Assembly (NCBI RefSeq): GCF_965363235.1
Contig: NC_134839.1
Location: 59,053,560 to 59,117,559, forward strand
Direction: 5' to 3'
Source: Mytilus galloprovincialis
Taxonomy: Eukaryota > Mollusca > Bivalvia > Mytilida > Mytilidae
DNA length: 64,000 bases
Shown here: in pieces, positions 1 through 9,868 of the stretch
Position numbering within the stretch: position 1 is the first letter of the stretch
Layout of the letters: the number at the start of each line of letters is the position of its first letter
Position numbers and translations under genes: made by a program
Notes under the pieces: model-generated
What the model saw: the letters and a program-made list of their open reading frames with translations, nothing else
The model's database searches: none
Told to the model about the DNA's origin: nothing

Positions 1-195
1 GATGTATCCATCGGATCGCCATCAATGATGGTGATACATGTATATTACATTAATTTGTAGGATCTTTTACTATAGATAATTTAGCTGATCTGTAACAATA
101 ACATCTTCATGCCTTATATATCATGTACTGTAGTACGCCGCTAGATTAAAACTGACGAGGAAAGGTAACACACGGCCAGCGAAAGCTCTTTTTTT

Positions 196-393
196 GAGAG
201 CCCAGGTGGTCGTGTGGTCTAGCGGGACGGCTGCAGTGCAGGCGATTCGGTGTCACGATATCACAGTAGCATGGGTTCGAATCCCGGCGAGGGAAGAACC
301 AAACATTTGCGAAAGCAAATTTACAGATCTAACATTGATGGGTTGATGTTTAGACGAGTTATATATATATTGTTGGGTTGATGTTTAGACGAG

Positions 394-394
<1 letters not shown>
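196..394 (+). mobile_element. tRNA-derived SINE, copy 1
   Basis: A pol III box A-like motif (TGGTCTAGCGGG, about 215-226) and a perfect box B (GGTTCGAATCC, 274-284) form a tRNA-like head. A body with a short hairpin (GCGAAAGC) and a tail ending TTAGACGAGTT plus AT repeat follow. The tail piece at about 335-360 is duplicated at about 370-395. The spacing between the boxes is long and there is no proper anticodon arm, so this is a SINE head and not a working tRNA gene. Confidence 0.65.

Positions 395-426
<32 letters not shown>
395..426. repeat. (AT)n microsatellite
   Basis: Uninterrupted TA dinucleotide repeat of about 32 bp between the two SINE tails, at the centre of the palindrome. Confidence 0.9.
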
Positions 427-428
<2 letters not shown>

Positions 429-602
429 ACTCGTCTAAACATCAATCCAACAATGTTAGATCTGTAAATTTGCTTTCGCAAATTTTTGGTTCTTCCCTCG
501 CCGGGATTCGAACCCATGCTACTGTGATATCGTGACACCAAATCGCCTGCACTGCAGCCGTCCCGCTAGACCACACGACCACCTGGGCTCTCAAAAAAGA
601 GC
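427..602 (-). mobile_element. tRNA-derived SINE, copy 2 (opposed)
   Basis: Reverse-complement copy of the element at 196-394. Box B is at about 504-514 on the minus strand and box A lies near 560-575. Only a few bases differ from copy 1. Confidence 0.65.
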
Positions 603-809
603 TTTCGCTGGCCGTGTGTTACCTTTCCACGTCAGTTTTAATCTAGCGGCGTACTGCAGTACATGATATATAAGGCATGAAGATGTTATTGTTACAGATC
701 AGCTAAATTATCTATAGTAAAGGATCCTACAAATTAATGTAATATACAGTCACAGAAAATAATTATATTTATGTATAAGTACGTCTGAGTCAGTGACAAC
801 TCTACAACA

Positions 810-849
810 GATGTATCCATCGGATCGCCATCAATGATGGTGATACATG
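810..849 (+). repeat. 40-bp direct repeat of window positions 1-40
   Basis: Positions 810-849 repeat 1-40 directly. The motif is itself a weak inverted repeat (GTATCCATC ... GATGGTGATAC). The pair brackets the palindrome. Confidence 0.7.
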
Positions 850-856
850 GCTGTGT

Positions 857-1010
857 ACATAATGTATATACAACTCGTCTAAACATCAACCCAACAATGT
901 TAGATCTGTAAATTTGCTTTCGCAAATTTTTGGTTCTTCCCTCGCCGGGATTCGAACCCATGCTACTGTGATATCGTGACACCAAATCGCCTGCACTGCA
1001 GCCGTCCCGC
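857..1010 (-). mobile_element. tRNA-derived SINE, copy 3 (5' truncated)
   Basis: Third copy of the same SINE on the minus strand, with tail, body and box B (about 948-958) present. Homology stops at 1010 in the region before box A, so the head is missing. Confidence 0.65.
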
Positions 1011-1751
1011 ATATACTCCTATTGTTTAAATATACTTTTTCACTTTTTTGGTCTTTTGGAAAATGTTGTTTGTGCTGTATTTAGACCCTTCTACAACGAA
1101 ATTTGTTTTACATGCACACGTTTAAAAATTGCGGTTTTTATCCAACGCAATCAAAGGTTTGAACGTAGTTTTCAATTTAGACTTGTTTATATTTTTTCGT
1201 TTGGTCTTGTATCATATTTTCCCTCCGATTTATATGATCCGTTCTTCCTATATTGACTCTTTTAAAAAAAAAATCAAGAGACTGTCTAAAATTGAGGGTA
1301 AATTATATGGCCTTCCAAATACCGTTTCGATCCCTAACATTACTGAAGAGACATTTATTGTCGAAATCCGGATCTGGTGTACTAAAAATTTGACACCTCA
1401 TGTTTGTGGCATAACATCTTGGCCACAAGTTTATTGTTTTCTGTTTAGTATTAGATTTATATTAAGATCCATTTTGTTACATCTTGAGATCAATTGTATT
1501 TGGCAATCGCCAATGGCAGTCAGCAGGGTTATAGAACAACAGTAGTTCGACCTGTTAGTCAAATGCGATTTGTTTAAATATACATTTTCACTTTTTTGGT
1601 CTTTTGGAAAATGTTGTTTGTGCTGTATTTAGACCCTTCTACAACGAAATTTGTTTTACATGCACACGTATAAAAATTGCGGTTTTTATCCAACGCAATC
1701 ATAGGTTTGAACGTAGTTTTCAATTTAGACTTGTTTTATATATACTCCTAT
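1011..1751. mobile_element. Small element with direct terminal repeats and 12-bp flanking duplication
   Basis: About 165 bp at 1023-1190 recur directly at 1571-1737 with few changes. The whole 1023-1739 segment is flanked by identical 12-bp copies of ATATACTCCTAT (1011-1022 and 1740-1751). It could be a miniature terminal-repeat element of LTR type or a tandem duplication inside another insertion; 12 bp is longer than a normal LTR-element target duplication. The reading frames inside it are AT-rich and unrecognised. A small fossil; family unassigned. Confidence 0.45.
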
Positions 1752-1769
1752 ATCTATGTATGAAAACTG

Positions 1770-1910
1770 TCGTTTCTTATTTGTGATTGTAACTATGTAT
1801 ACTGTATTGTTTATTATATTTGTAAATTAATAATATTATAATGATATTATATTATGCTCCTTGTGAGCCCATTTTATGGAAACAACGCATCTTCTTCTTC
1901 TTCTATATGA
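1770..1910 (+). mobile_element. Possible non-LTR element 3' tail ending in (TTC)n
   Basis: An AT-rich run leads to CTCCTTGTGAGCCCATTTTA (about 1857-1876), ending in four TTC repeats near 1888-1903. The layout resembles the 3' ends of molluscan LINEs that finish in a microsatellite. No coding part is seen. Confidence 0.3.
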
Positions 1911-2641
1911 GCTATTGCTCGTAGTGTACGATACCCTCCTGAGTACTCAAGAAAAAAACCATTTTGGTCTAAACATTCAAACATTTATCATATTAACAGA
2001 TCGTGTCTGACCAAAAGGCGCTTCATCTTCATTTGATATTTGGAGGTTTGCGGAACGGGGCGGTTGGTGGATAAGTTCTATTTTAAATTTTTTATATCAT
2101 TGAAACGAAACTTTATGTGGCTGTCTTTGTACCAATATATCCTCTTGACATACAAAACTATGACACATATTTATCACAAAAATACATGGGTCACAAACAG
2201 ATTTTAGTTATTCATTCTAGATCGAGTTATTAGCTCTTTGAATACATGTATATTAATAATTGTTTAATATTTGAATGACATTAAATGATTGATAAATCTT
2301 AAAGTTCCCACACCGCGTCTGTATCAACCTTGTAAACCAAAGCTCTGTATTTTAAAACAAAACTGCAGAAAAGTAAGGGAACTATGATATACCAATCATT
2401 CGTTTTTTTTCGAGAAACCCTAAAACTCAGTTACATTCTCTAAAAGATAACCCCTAAAAATGGTGTTAAACTGATAAATACACCTTATATAAGAATGCCA
2501 GATTTTGATCGGTTGGTAGCCAGTGTATTTTTCGCATATTCGAACATTTTTCCTTATTTCAAACGAATTTGCCTTTTTTTCACCACTGCCGGTGAATATG
2601 CCTCAAATACCATGGTATTTGCCATTTTGGATATTACTTTT
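1911..2641. other. No recognisable gene
   Basis: AT-rich non-coding DNA. I see no reading frame, RNA gene or repeat that I can name. Confidence 0.6.
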
Positions 2642-2642
2642 T

Positions 2643-3250
2643 AGCTCACCTGGCCCATAAGGCCAAGTGAGCTTTTCTCATCACTTGTCGTCCGTCGTCC
2701 GTCATCGTCTGTTAACTTTTACATCTGACATGGGTAAAATTGTTTATCAAATCAAGATATATCTGCCTTGAAATTTTCAGATGAATAGGACAACCGGTTA
2801 TTGGGTTGCCGCCCCTGAATTGGTAATTTTAAGGAAATTTTGCCGTTTTAAGTTAGTATCGTGAATATTATTATCGATAGAGATAAACTTAAAACAGCAA
2901 TTATGTTCAGCAAAGTAAGATCTACAAATAAGTCAGCATGAGCAAAATGGTCAATAGACCCCTTAAAGAGTAATTTCCCTTTATTGTCAATTTTTCAATT
3001 TTACAATTTTCATAAATTTTGGTAAATTTTAAATTTTGGTAAACTTTTACAAAATGTTTTCTCTCTAACTACTGGGCAAAGAGCATTATAGATAGATATA
3101 TTTTTAACAGCAAGAGTGTTCAGTAAGTAATATCTACAAACACATCACCATCACCAAAACACATTTTTGTCATGAATCCATCTGTGTCCTTTGTTTATAA
3201 TATTATGCACATAGACCAAGATGAGCGACACATGCTCTATAGAGCCCATC
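2643..3250 (+). repeat. Dispersed bivalve repeat (AGCTCACCTGGCC family)
   Basis: It begins AGCTCACCTGGCCCATAAGG and continues into the CTTGTCGTCCGTCGTCC run, and ends near ATGAGCGACACATGCTCTAT. I recognise this family from memory as very common in bivalve genomes. Internal direct sub-repeats occur (two segments with 'taaattttggtaaa', about 3010-3050). The copy looks diverged and non-coding. Confidence 0.55.
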
Positions 3251-3352
3251 TCCGGTGCAGAGTTCATGTCCGTTCAATACATGCTCCGCAATACTGCAGT
3301 ATTGAACGGAACGGATATGTAATCTCTGCGCCGGAAATTGCTTTAGAGCCTC
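3250..3352. repeat. Foldback sequence
   Basis: Nested inverted arms: TCCGTTCAATAC (about 3268) pairs with GTATTGAACGGA (about 3299), and TCCGGTGCAGAG (about 3251) pairs with CTCTGCGCCGGA (about 3324). GAGCC motifs lie at both outer edges. It probably forms a long hairpin and looks like a small inverted-repeat insertion next to the preceding repeat. Confidence 0.5.
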
Positions 3353-3477
3353 TAGTTTACACTCGCGAGAATATTCGCGCCAAATTTTTCGGATATGACA
3401 CGTATAAATACATGTATAATATCCTCGGTTCTATGCTAATATCCACTTTAAATATTCATCATCAAAATTATGCATAA

Positions 3478-4260
3478 TAAAATTGAGAATGGAAATGGGG
3501 AATGTGTCAAAGAGACAACAACCCGACCAAATAAAAAACAACAGCAGAGGGTCACCAACAGGTCTTCAATGTAGCGAGAAATTCCCGCACCCGGAGGCGT
3601 CCTTCAGCTGGCCCCTAAACAAATATATACTAGTCCAGTGATAATGAACGCCATACTAATTTCCAAATTGTACACAAGAAACTAAAATTAAAATAATACA
3701 AGACTAACAACGGCCAGAGGCTCCTGACTTGGGACAGGCGCAAAAATGCGGCGGGGTTAAACATGTTTGTGAGATCTCAACCCTCCCCCTATACCTCTAA
3801 CCAATGTAGTAAAGTAAACGCATAACAATACGCACATTACAATTCAGATCAAGAGAAATCCGAGTCTGATGTCAGAAGATGTAACCAAAGAAAATAAACA
3901 AAATGACAATAATACATAAATAACAACAGACTACTAGCAGTTAACTGACATGCCAGCTCCAGACTTCAATTAAACTGACTGAAAGATTATGATTTCATCA
4001 TATGAACATCAGGCACAATCCTTCCCGTTAGGGGTTTAGTATCATACCATCATAACATATACGAGAAGAACATAACCCGTGTCATGCCAACAACTGTTTT
4101 TAAAAATAATGTGTTTAGTTCCGATGCAAAGACCTTATCAGTGACTCAATATTAACGCCAAAATATGCAATCTTTAATGACTTGACAACAGTATCGTAAT
4201 TATATCCCTTCTTAATAAGTCTATTCAAAGGTTTTGTAAACATGTTTATGAATTTCAGCC
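3478..4260 (-). mobile_element. Mussel LINE-like repeat, 5'-truncated copy 1
   Basis: It begins (plus strand) AAATTGAGAATGGAAATGGG, then ACAACAACCCGACC. I recall this family as widespread in Mytilus sequences. It aligns with 18567-19340 along almost all its length at roughly 90 percent or better by eye. This copy stops near 4260 while the other runs on to about 19505; a shared end at the low coordinate and a variable other end is the pattern of 5' truncation, which puts the element's sense strand on minus. No intact frame. Confidence 0.6.
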
Positions 4261-4330
4261 TACAAGTAAAAAACAAGATTTAACTTTACCTGTACATAGA
4301 GTTTGAATCGATTTCTATTCGGTGTAATTA

Positions 4331-4476
4331 AACAGATATATCATGTTATGGAGGGGTATTTGCGAAAAATACCAGTCTTGGGACCGAATTTCCCCCGCCT
4401 AGCAACTCGGGAAATTTTACAGTCCCTTGACTGTTTTTTTCCCGCAAATATCCCTCCATAACATAATGTATCTGTT
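4331..4476. repeat. Inverted-repeat element (MITE-like)
   Basis: The left arm, starting AACAGATATATCATGTTATG at 4331, is mirrored by the right arm ending ATAATGTATCTGTT at 4476; arms are about 45 bp including the TGGAGGG / CCCTCCA core. The interior is short and non-coding. Confidence 0.6.
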
Positions 4477-4514
4477 CATAATCGTAACGGGAATTACGAC
4501 GATCCCAATATGAC

Positions 4515-4660
4515 GACGGCAGAAATAACGTAAAACCTTTTCAGTCATTTTTTTCAAATGCAGCCCGTTGCTGTCATGAGCTACTCATCATCTTTATTGT
4601 GACAACACCGGTCTTCATTTGAGAAAAATGACTGAAAGTATTTTACTTATTTCTGCCGTC
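4515..4660. repeat. Inverted-repeat element (MITE-like) upstream of the PGRP-receptor gene
   Basis: Arms starting GACGGCAGAAATAACGTAAA (4515) and ending CTTATTTCTGCCGTC (4660) are complementary over about 45 bp with small mismatches. It lies about 200 bp upstream of the candidate TATA box of the next gene. Confidence 0.6.
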
Positions 4661-4868
4661 TCTATAAAAAGACTGGAAAACACATGTCAGCAAAGGTTAA
4701 TTAGATTAATCAAAACATTATGTGCTAAATTGGTTGGTCAAGTGATACGAAGTTAAGTGGTCGGGCAAGGCCACTCTCACAAAATTTCATAATAAATCAT
4801 ATTTAAAGTATTGACCTACCTTTACAGTATTTTATATGCCTGGTTAAACAGTATGTATTATAATACAC

Positions 4869-4876
4869 TATAAATA
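4869..4876 (+). promoter_or_regulatory. Candidate TATA box for the PGRP-receptor gene
   Basis: TATAAATA at 4869-4876 would place transcription start near 4900 and leave a 5' UTR of roughly 115 nt before the ATG at 5016. Position and motif fit, but TATA-like strings are common in AT-rich DNA. Confidence 0.3.
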
Positions 4877-5015
4877 GTAAACATTTACATAAATAGTATT
4901 GATTATTTACGTCTGTCGTTGTCACTGTGTGTTAGACAAGCTCGTATTTCCGGTAAATGTATCTACACCATGTACACTTGTAATATACTTTTGGAATTGT
5001 AATTTATTCATCAAA

Positions 5016-5907
5016 ATGGCGCAAATGCAGTTTGACGATATAAAGAAACAAAATATGATGTCAGTATTATTTTCTCTGGAATATGTGGTCGATGGAATAA
5101 GTAAATTTACAGAAGATGAATTTAAACTGCATCATATAAGACTTGTGACCATGCTAAATCATATGAATCTACCTCCTTGTACAGGTACAGTGTCTTGTAG
5201 TATACTATTAAAAAAAGATCTACGAAACTGGTGCGAAACGTGTTTGAAATGGAGGACAAATATACTATCTTCGCATAATAGGTCTTGGATAAACCCTGAT
5301 TGGTCTAAGATAAATTCTTCAGAATGGCCAACTGATTCAAAAGAAGTTGAAAAATGCTACAACCCTAATTGGTGCAGTAGTATGAAAGGTTCAAGTCCAA
5401 ATCCCAACGATATCTCTGTACTTGTTGGAAAACAAATGAATTGCACCGATATAAACGCGTTATTCCAAAACTACAGAGTAGGTCCAGAGAGAATAAATGA
5501 CATCCGCAACAAAGTATTTCATAATTTAAGGGATGTAAAAACAGATGAAAAAGAACAATACTGTCAAGATATGCTTGATTTTCTAAAAACTCCCTGCGTT
5601 TGGTCGTATAAAGAGGCGAAAGACGCTTATGTTAAAATTCAGATATTTAAAGAAAAAAAATATATCGACATTATTAAAGACAATATAATTGAAGAACAGG
5701 AAATAAACAAAATGGAGAAAAGGATATCATCGCATGGATTATCATGTCACAATATTTCAATAGCAATGGTGGTATCAGTTTTGGTATTAGTTTTAGCCAT
5801 TCTAATACCCGTGGTTTATTTAGGCTTCCAAGAACTAGCGAAAACTCAGTACCACATATATTTTGTTACTTATATGGAAAAAATACTTTTGGGGAATAGA
5901 TTTGAAG
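5016..5907 (+). CDS. Type II transmembrane PGRP receptor, exon 1: CXorf38/HEPN-like domain plus TM helix
   Basis: Exon 1 encodes residues 1-297 of a modelled 475-residue protein. The frame is open from 4899, but the ATG at 5016 (CAAAATGG context) is preferred over the one at 4899. Residues 1-200 resemble the human CXorf38 / DZIP3-type HEPN proteins expanded in bivalves: a C73-x2-C76-x2-W79 motif, W91...W96...W104-P105, and the HEPN signature R164-NKVF-H169. A basic stretch (KMEKR, 232-236) precedes a single hydrophobic helix at about 247-269, so the N-terminus should be cytoplasmic (type II). A stalk of about 28 residues follows. The exon is read to AAG|GTATAT (GT at 5908-5909), leaving one base of a codon, which is the phase the exon at 7885 needs. 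If that splice is wrong, this is a separate 335-residue HEPN-TM protein ending at 6023. HEPN domains are often RNases or RNA binders; activity here is not shown. Confidence 0.7.
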
Positions 5908-7884
5908 GTATATATGTATTTCATTACTTTCATTTTCTGTGTTTTCTGCAAATATTTTTTTTTCATTTCATAAAAAGGAATTATTACACTGACGAGAATA
6001 AAATGAGAATGTTTAAAGCTTAACGTAACCTAGGACACATGGGGTCTGTTTATCGAACATATTTTAGGATCAGGACCATCTTGTGACATATTGTATATTT
6101 GTACCATCCTGGTATTTTCTGAAGTGCTCCATAAAATAATCTGCTTTCTCTTTTTGACTTCTACTCATTACTGCTTTTGTATCAGTCAAGTATAAACTAG
6201 TAATAATATTATTTACTAATTTAAAAGCGATCACTATTCGGTGAATCACGATTCACTCTGGAATATTCGCAATGAAGTTACATGAATGCCTTAATCTTTA
6301 ACGATAACTTTATATTTGGTGTTAGAACATACTCACCCCTTCTCGTCCAATGAAAAGTCAGTTTTTCCCCTCTAATTTTCATAGTACATGGTTCTCCATG
6401 CACTTTGAAATGCTATACATGAATGACTTTTCATTGTCAGTGTATTATGAAAGTTAACTCTTAATAACTGCACTAATGAAGTGTACAATCCCCTGAGGCA
6501 TTTTCCATGGGAAAAGAGCCTACTGATTAAAGATGAAAGAGCAAAGATTAAAACAAAACATTTTGAATTTTACAAATTTTTAATTTTCTAATGGTACACA
6601 TATATATAGAATAAACAAAAACAATATGGGAGTAAGGGTGTAGGTAAAATAATATTTATTTATCATAAACTGGGCATTTGAGGGATTTTTTTTTTCTTTC
6701 AAGAAAACAATTTCAGGCTGCTGATATATAAAGCAAAGGATTTTTTTACGGAGAAACACAATACATATAAAATTATCAATAAAAAGTAAGCATTTAACGC
6801 TGAACGGTCTGAATTTAAATGCTTATACAGAGTTTTATATTTATAAAAAAAAATCAAAAAGGGCATTTATATAACATTGTGTTGCTTTTTAAAATAAAAT
6901 AATCTCAAGATATATAAGTATTAAATTTACCTGAAGCAGAAGAAAAACAATTTATCCATTCGGTCCTCACAAACTATGTCAGTGCTATTTCATTCCATCC
7001 ATTGAAATGATGATTACCTATGTTTTACATTTGGTTAATTATAAAAAGTGAACTCTTATTAAGGTTTGAATATTACAATGGGAAAGCTAATTTTGTAAGG
7101 TCACTCGAAAGTGTGAATATGTTCTAAATTTGTCAGACAATACTTGGTCATGTTTTATGAAGATTTAAGCCCTCGGCTTCGCCTTGGGCTTAAAATCTTC
7201 ATAAAACATGAACAAGTATTGTCTAACCTATAATTAGAATTTTGATTTGAAATAAATGAATAATCTATTATAGTAGTCAGGTAGTGTCTTTTATGAAAAT
7301 AAACAAAGTATAGTCTTGATTATTAAATTTTTATATCAATTTTTATTTATATTACCTATTTTCTACCGGAGTCCACATGTAAACGAAATGCACACAAATG
7401 TAACCCAAAACTGCACGCAAACGTAAAACATTTCAATCCCGAAATGCGCGCAAACGTAATGCGCCCGTCCCAAATGGGTTTATCAAATGTGTCCGATAAC
7501 TTTGGAAATATCCTAAGTTTAGGACACTATCGTATGTGGCTTAAATATTTTTTAAGATGGTCCTAACTTTAGGGTATATTGTAGGATGGTAAATTTTTAA
7601 ACAAGTACGGACGCTCCCTATATATACTAGTACGTGATTTTAAGAAGAATGGCAAATAATAAAACTGATAAATGTGCTCGAATGTATTTCTTATTCAATT
7701 GTTTTCAGTTTAAATGCTATTAAGTATATGTATAAACTTGCTTGAACATGGAAAACGTTAATTTGAAATCATCGTCAAACTAACGCAGCTAATTAGAGTT
7801 TTGATTTTGGAGAGATTAAAATGAACTCTTAGACTAATTGATTCCTTTATCATAAAGACATGTTTGTTTTTTTGTTTTATTCAG
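5908..7884 (+). other. Intron 1 of the PGRP-receptor gene
   Basis: It runs from GTATAT at 5908 to a pyrimidine-rich TTTTATTCAG acceptor ending at 7884. AT-rich, with no competing coding exon seen. It contains a hairpin at 7133-7225 and, at about 7380-7455, three diverged GCAAACGTAA-type repeats also found near 11850. Confidence 0.55.
7133..7225. repeat. Long hairpin / foldback MITE in intron 1
   Basis: The left arm, starting CAGACAATACTTGGTCATG, and the right arm, ending CAAGTATTGTCTA, pair over about 40 bp around a CTCGGCTTCGCC loop. Confidence 0.7.
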
Positions 7885-8079
7885 AGGTGATAGTATGTGA
7901 CAATACTTCCCTGGTTACACGAAATGAATGGGGTGCTAGGCCTCCACGGAAAACAGAGCTGCAATCGATTCCCGTCATGAATGTCTTCATACATAACACA
8001 GCAGGACACCATTGTGAACAACAGACGGAATGTGCACAGACTGCCAGAGCTATTCAAAATTTCCATATGGACGGAAACA
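7885..8079 (+). CDS. PGRP receptor, exon 2: N-terminal half of the PGRP domain
   Basis: It encodes residues 298-362, from CAG|AG at 7884/7885 to ACA|GTATGT at 8079/8080. It contains the PGRP opening motif RNEWGARPP (310-318), the first zinc ligand in FIHNTAG (H334), and the C341/C347 pair that forms the conserved disulfide, followed by QTARAIQNFHMDGN. The exon starts with two bases of a split codon and ends with one base of the next. Confidence 0.88.
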
Positions 8080-9395
8080 GTATGTCTATCTTATAAACTA
8101 GTAAACTTTAAAAGATACACGTATACTCAGGGACTTTATATACTAACAGGACTCGTCTATATTGATTTTAACTGATTACTAAGCCGCCTGTTTAAAGCAA
8201 CCACCCAACAATAAGCTTAGTTTCGGATCTCTGATATACGATGCTAGTAGTTATTTGCGTATAGAAAGTCCCTGGTATACTATATGGTTTTTAGTTAGAT
8301 TAACACTTACGTATAACGAAAATATCGGCTGTAAGTTAATTATTATGCTTTATTTATTGGAAAAGCAAAATCATAAATAAAAAAGATACAGAAGATGCAC
8401 TCCATTATTAATGAAGATGTCCTCATTTCCTTTTTAAACGGTTAAACACTTTTGATGGGAGACACATTTCTGCAAGGGAAAACATATGAATGTCTATAAT
8501 CAATCTATTATTTTTTTCTTCGGGAAATTCCCTCGAATTCTGTCAATACTTATGTTTCCTCTCTAAAGAGTTGACATACATAAAAGAATGGGTACGACAT
8601 AAATGAAACACTGAGTTTGTCTTGTGTAACGTTTTTTTTTTACTAGTCTTGTGTGCGAACCAATATTTATTATGAGACATTTATTTTCATATTGACTCAC
8701 TTTATTTAGATAAAAGATGCTGCTATTTTCAATTATTTATTTTTTAATATAATTTACTATTGATAGAAATTTTGGTTTTCATGATCCTAGCATGCTTCTT
8801 TTAGTAATTTGATATTGTAAAAGCGTAGACCGTGCGTACATTTTCAGAATGGAGTGCTTCCGCGCAAACATAATGTACTCCGTTCAACGCTTTTACATCC
8901 CAATAAAAAAACTCATTCAATTCTTAAATATACGAAAAATATACGACTAATACAACAGCATTGATTTTATCACGACACATTAACACGCTGATTAAAAGAA
9001 TCTGGCCAATATTGAGTATTATTATAAAAAAAAATGTTTGTCCAATTCAAATTTTTCGGTACAAAAAAACGACTATTCTTACAGCCGCCTTTAAGATGCC
9101 TTCCTTCTCTGTCTATCTACATTTACTTTCATTAAATGTGCACAGTTTGAAAAAAATGAACCAAATTCGATGAGGGGTCATCATTGTTTTTAGCGCATTT
9201 TCTTTTAATTCTTTAAATTACATCTCACAGAAAAATATAGTGATATTTGCATTTATTTATATTCTTCAAATTCGTACGTATAACAAAAATAGGTATTTAA
9301 TAATCCTACCCTTCAACTCTACTTTTACATGTACTTGAATAAAGTAATTTTAACCTAATTAAAGTCGCTATAAAGTAGTTCTATTTATTTCACAG
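8080..9395 (+). other. Intron 2 of the PGRP-receptor gene
   Basis: GTATGT donor at 8080 and TTTATTTCACAG acceptor ending at 9395. AT-rich and non-coding, with one foldback at 8816-8896. Confidence 0.8.
8816..8896. repeat. Foldback element in intron 2
   Basis: Arms TGTAAAAGCGT (8816) and ACGCTTTTACA (to 8896) pair, with further internal pairing (GGAGTGC with GTACTCC). Confidence 0.6.
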
Positions 9396-9736
9396 ACTGG
9401 GATGATATTGCGTATAATTTCATGATTGGAGAAGATGGACGAGTATACGAAGGCAGAGGATGGGATAAAGTTGGCGCTCATACTTTAGGATGGAACAAAA
9501 ATTCAATAGCTTTTGCTTTTTTTGGAAATTTTAATGACAGAAAACCGAAACCAATTGCATTGGAAGCATTGCAAAATATAATCTCTTGTGGAATGAAAGA
9601 CGGTAAAATTTCTCCGCATTACACGCTTTATGGACACAGGGACAAGCGTCCAACAGATAGCCCAGGACATCATCTTTACGCTGAAATTAGATATTTCAAA
9701 CATTTTCATAATAAACCAGAGAAACATAAACAATGA
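9396..9736 (+). CDS. PGRP receptor, exon 3: C-terminal half of a non-catalytic PGRP domain
   Basis: It encodes residues 363-475 and the TGA stop. The motif run is typical of PGRPs: WDDIAYNFMIGEDGRVYEGRGW (364-385, with catalytic-type Y369), VGAHTLGWN, IAFAFFGNF, and LYGHRD with the second histidine ligand H443. The third zinc ligand, Cys in amidase PGRPs (D-C-P-G), is Ser here (D450-S451-P452-G453). This is the substitution known in insect receptor-type PGRPs that bind but do not cleave peptidoglycan. With exon 1, the predicted protein shows the PGRP domain outside the cell and the HEPN-like domain inside, comparable in topology to Drosophila PGRP-LC. No signal-peptide exon was found nearby, but that cannot be excluded without transcripts. 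Confidence 0.9.
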
Positions 9737-9862
9737 TAATGCAAACATTAGAATATCACGGGAGAACATTAAGAATTTAGTACCGTAAGAAACAATGTGA
9801 AATACAAAAGAACATGTCATGTTTTGGTACACCGAATCTTTTTTCATTTAAATATTATTTTT

Positions 9863-9868
9863 AATAAA
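9863..9868 (+). terminator. Candidate poly(A) signal of the PGRP-receptor gene
   Basis: AATAAA, 127 nt after the stop codon. Confidence 0.5.

Larger units (their letters stand above)
40..747. repeat. 700-bp imperfect palindrome containing two opposed SINE copies
   Basis: Sequence from 40 to about 360 reappears as its reverse complement from about 427 to 747, with few mismatches and an AT microsatellite (about 395-426) at the centre. The arms extend beyond the SINE into flanking DNA (40-180 and 600-747), so this is an inverted duplication of a SINE plus its 5' flank and not just two independent insertions. A 40-bp flanking sequence at 1-40 recurs in direct orientation at 810-849. Confidence 0.8.

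Noticed and set aside
359-1012. Minus-strand frames of 60-92 codons (sharing SRYHSSMGSNPGEGRTKNLRK)
   Set aside because: They translate the SINE tRNA-like heads and repeat in each copy; not genes.
1129-1545. 138-codon plus-strand frame
   Set aside because: It lies inside a repeat-flanked element, is low-complexity and AT-driven, and matches no known domain.
3172-3477. 101-codon frame
   Set aside because: It covers the end of the bivalve repeat and a foldback; no protein features.
5860-5862. Alternative donor ACTCA|GTACCA just after the TM helix (about 5850)
   Set aside because: It would leave two bases of a codon, which is out of phase with the PGRP exon; the later AAG|GTATAT fits.
7860-7884. 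Start of the PGRP at ATG 7860, giving MFVFLFYSEV as a short signal peptide
   Set aside because: The hydrophobic codons are the polypyrimidine tract of a strong CAG acceptor; eight residues are too few for a normal signal peptide.
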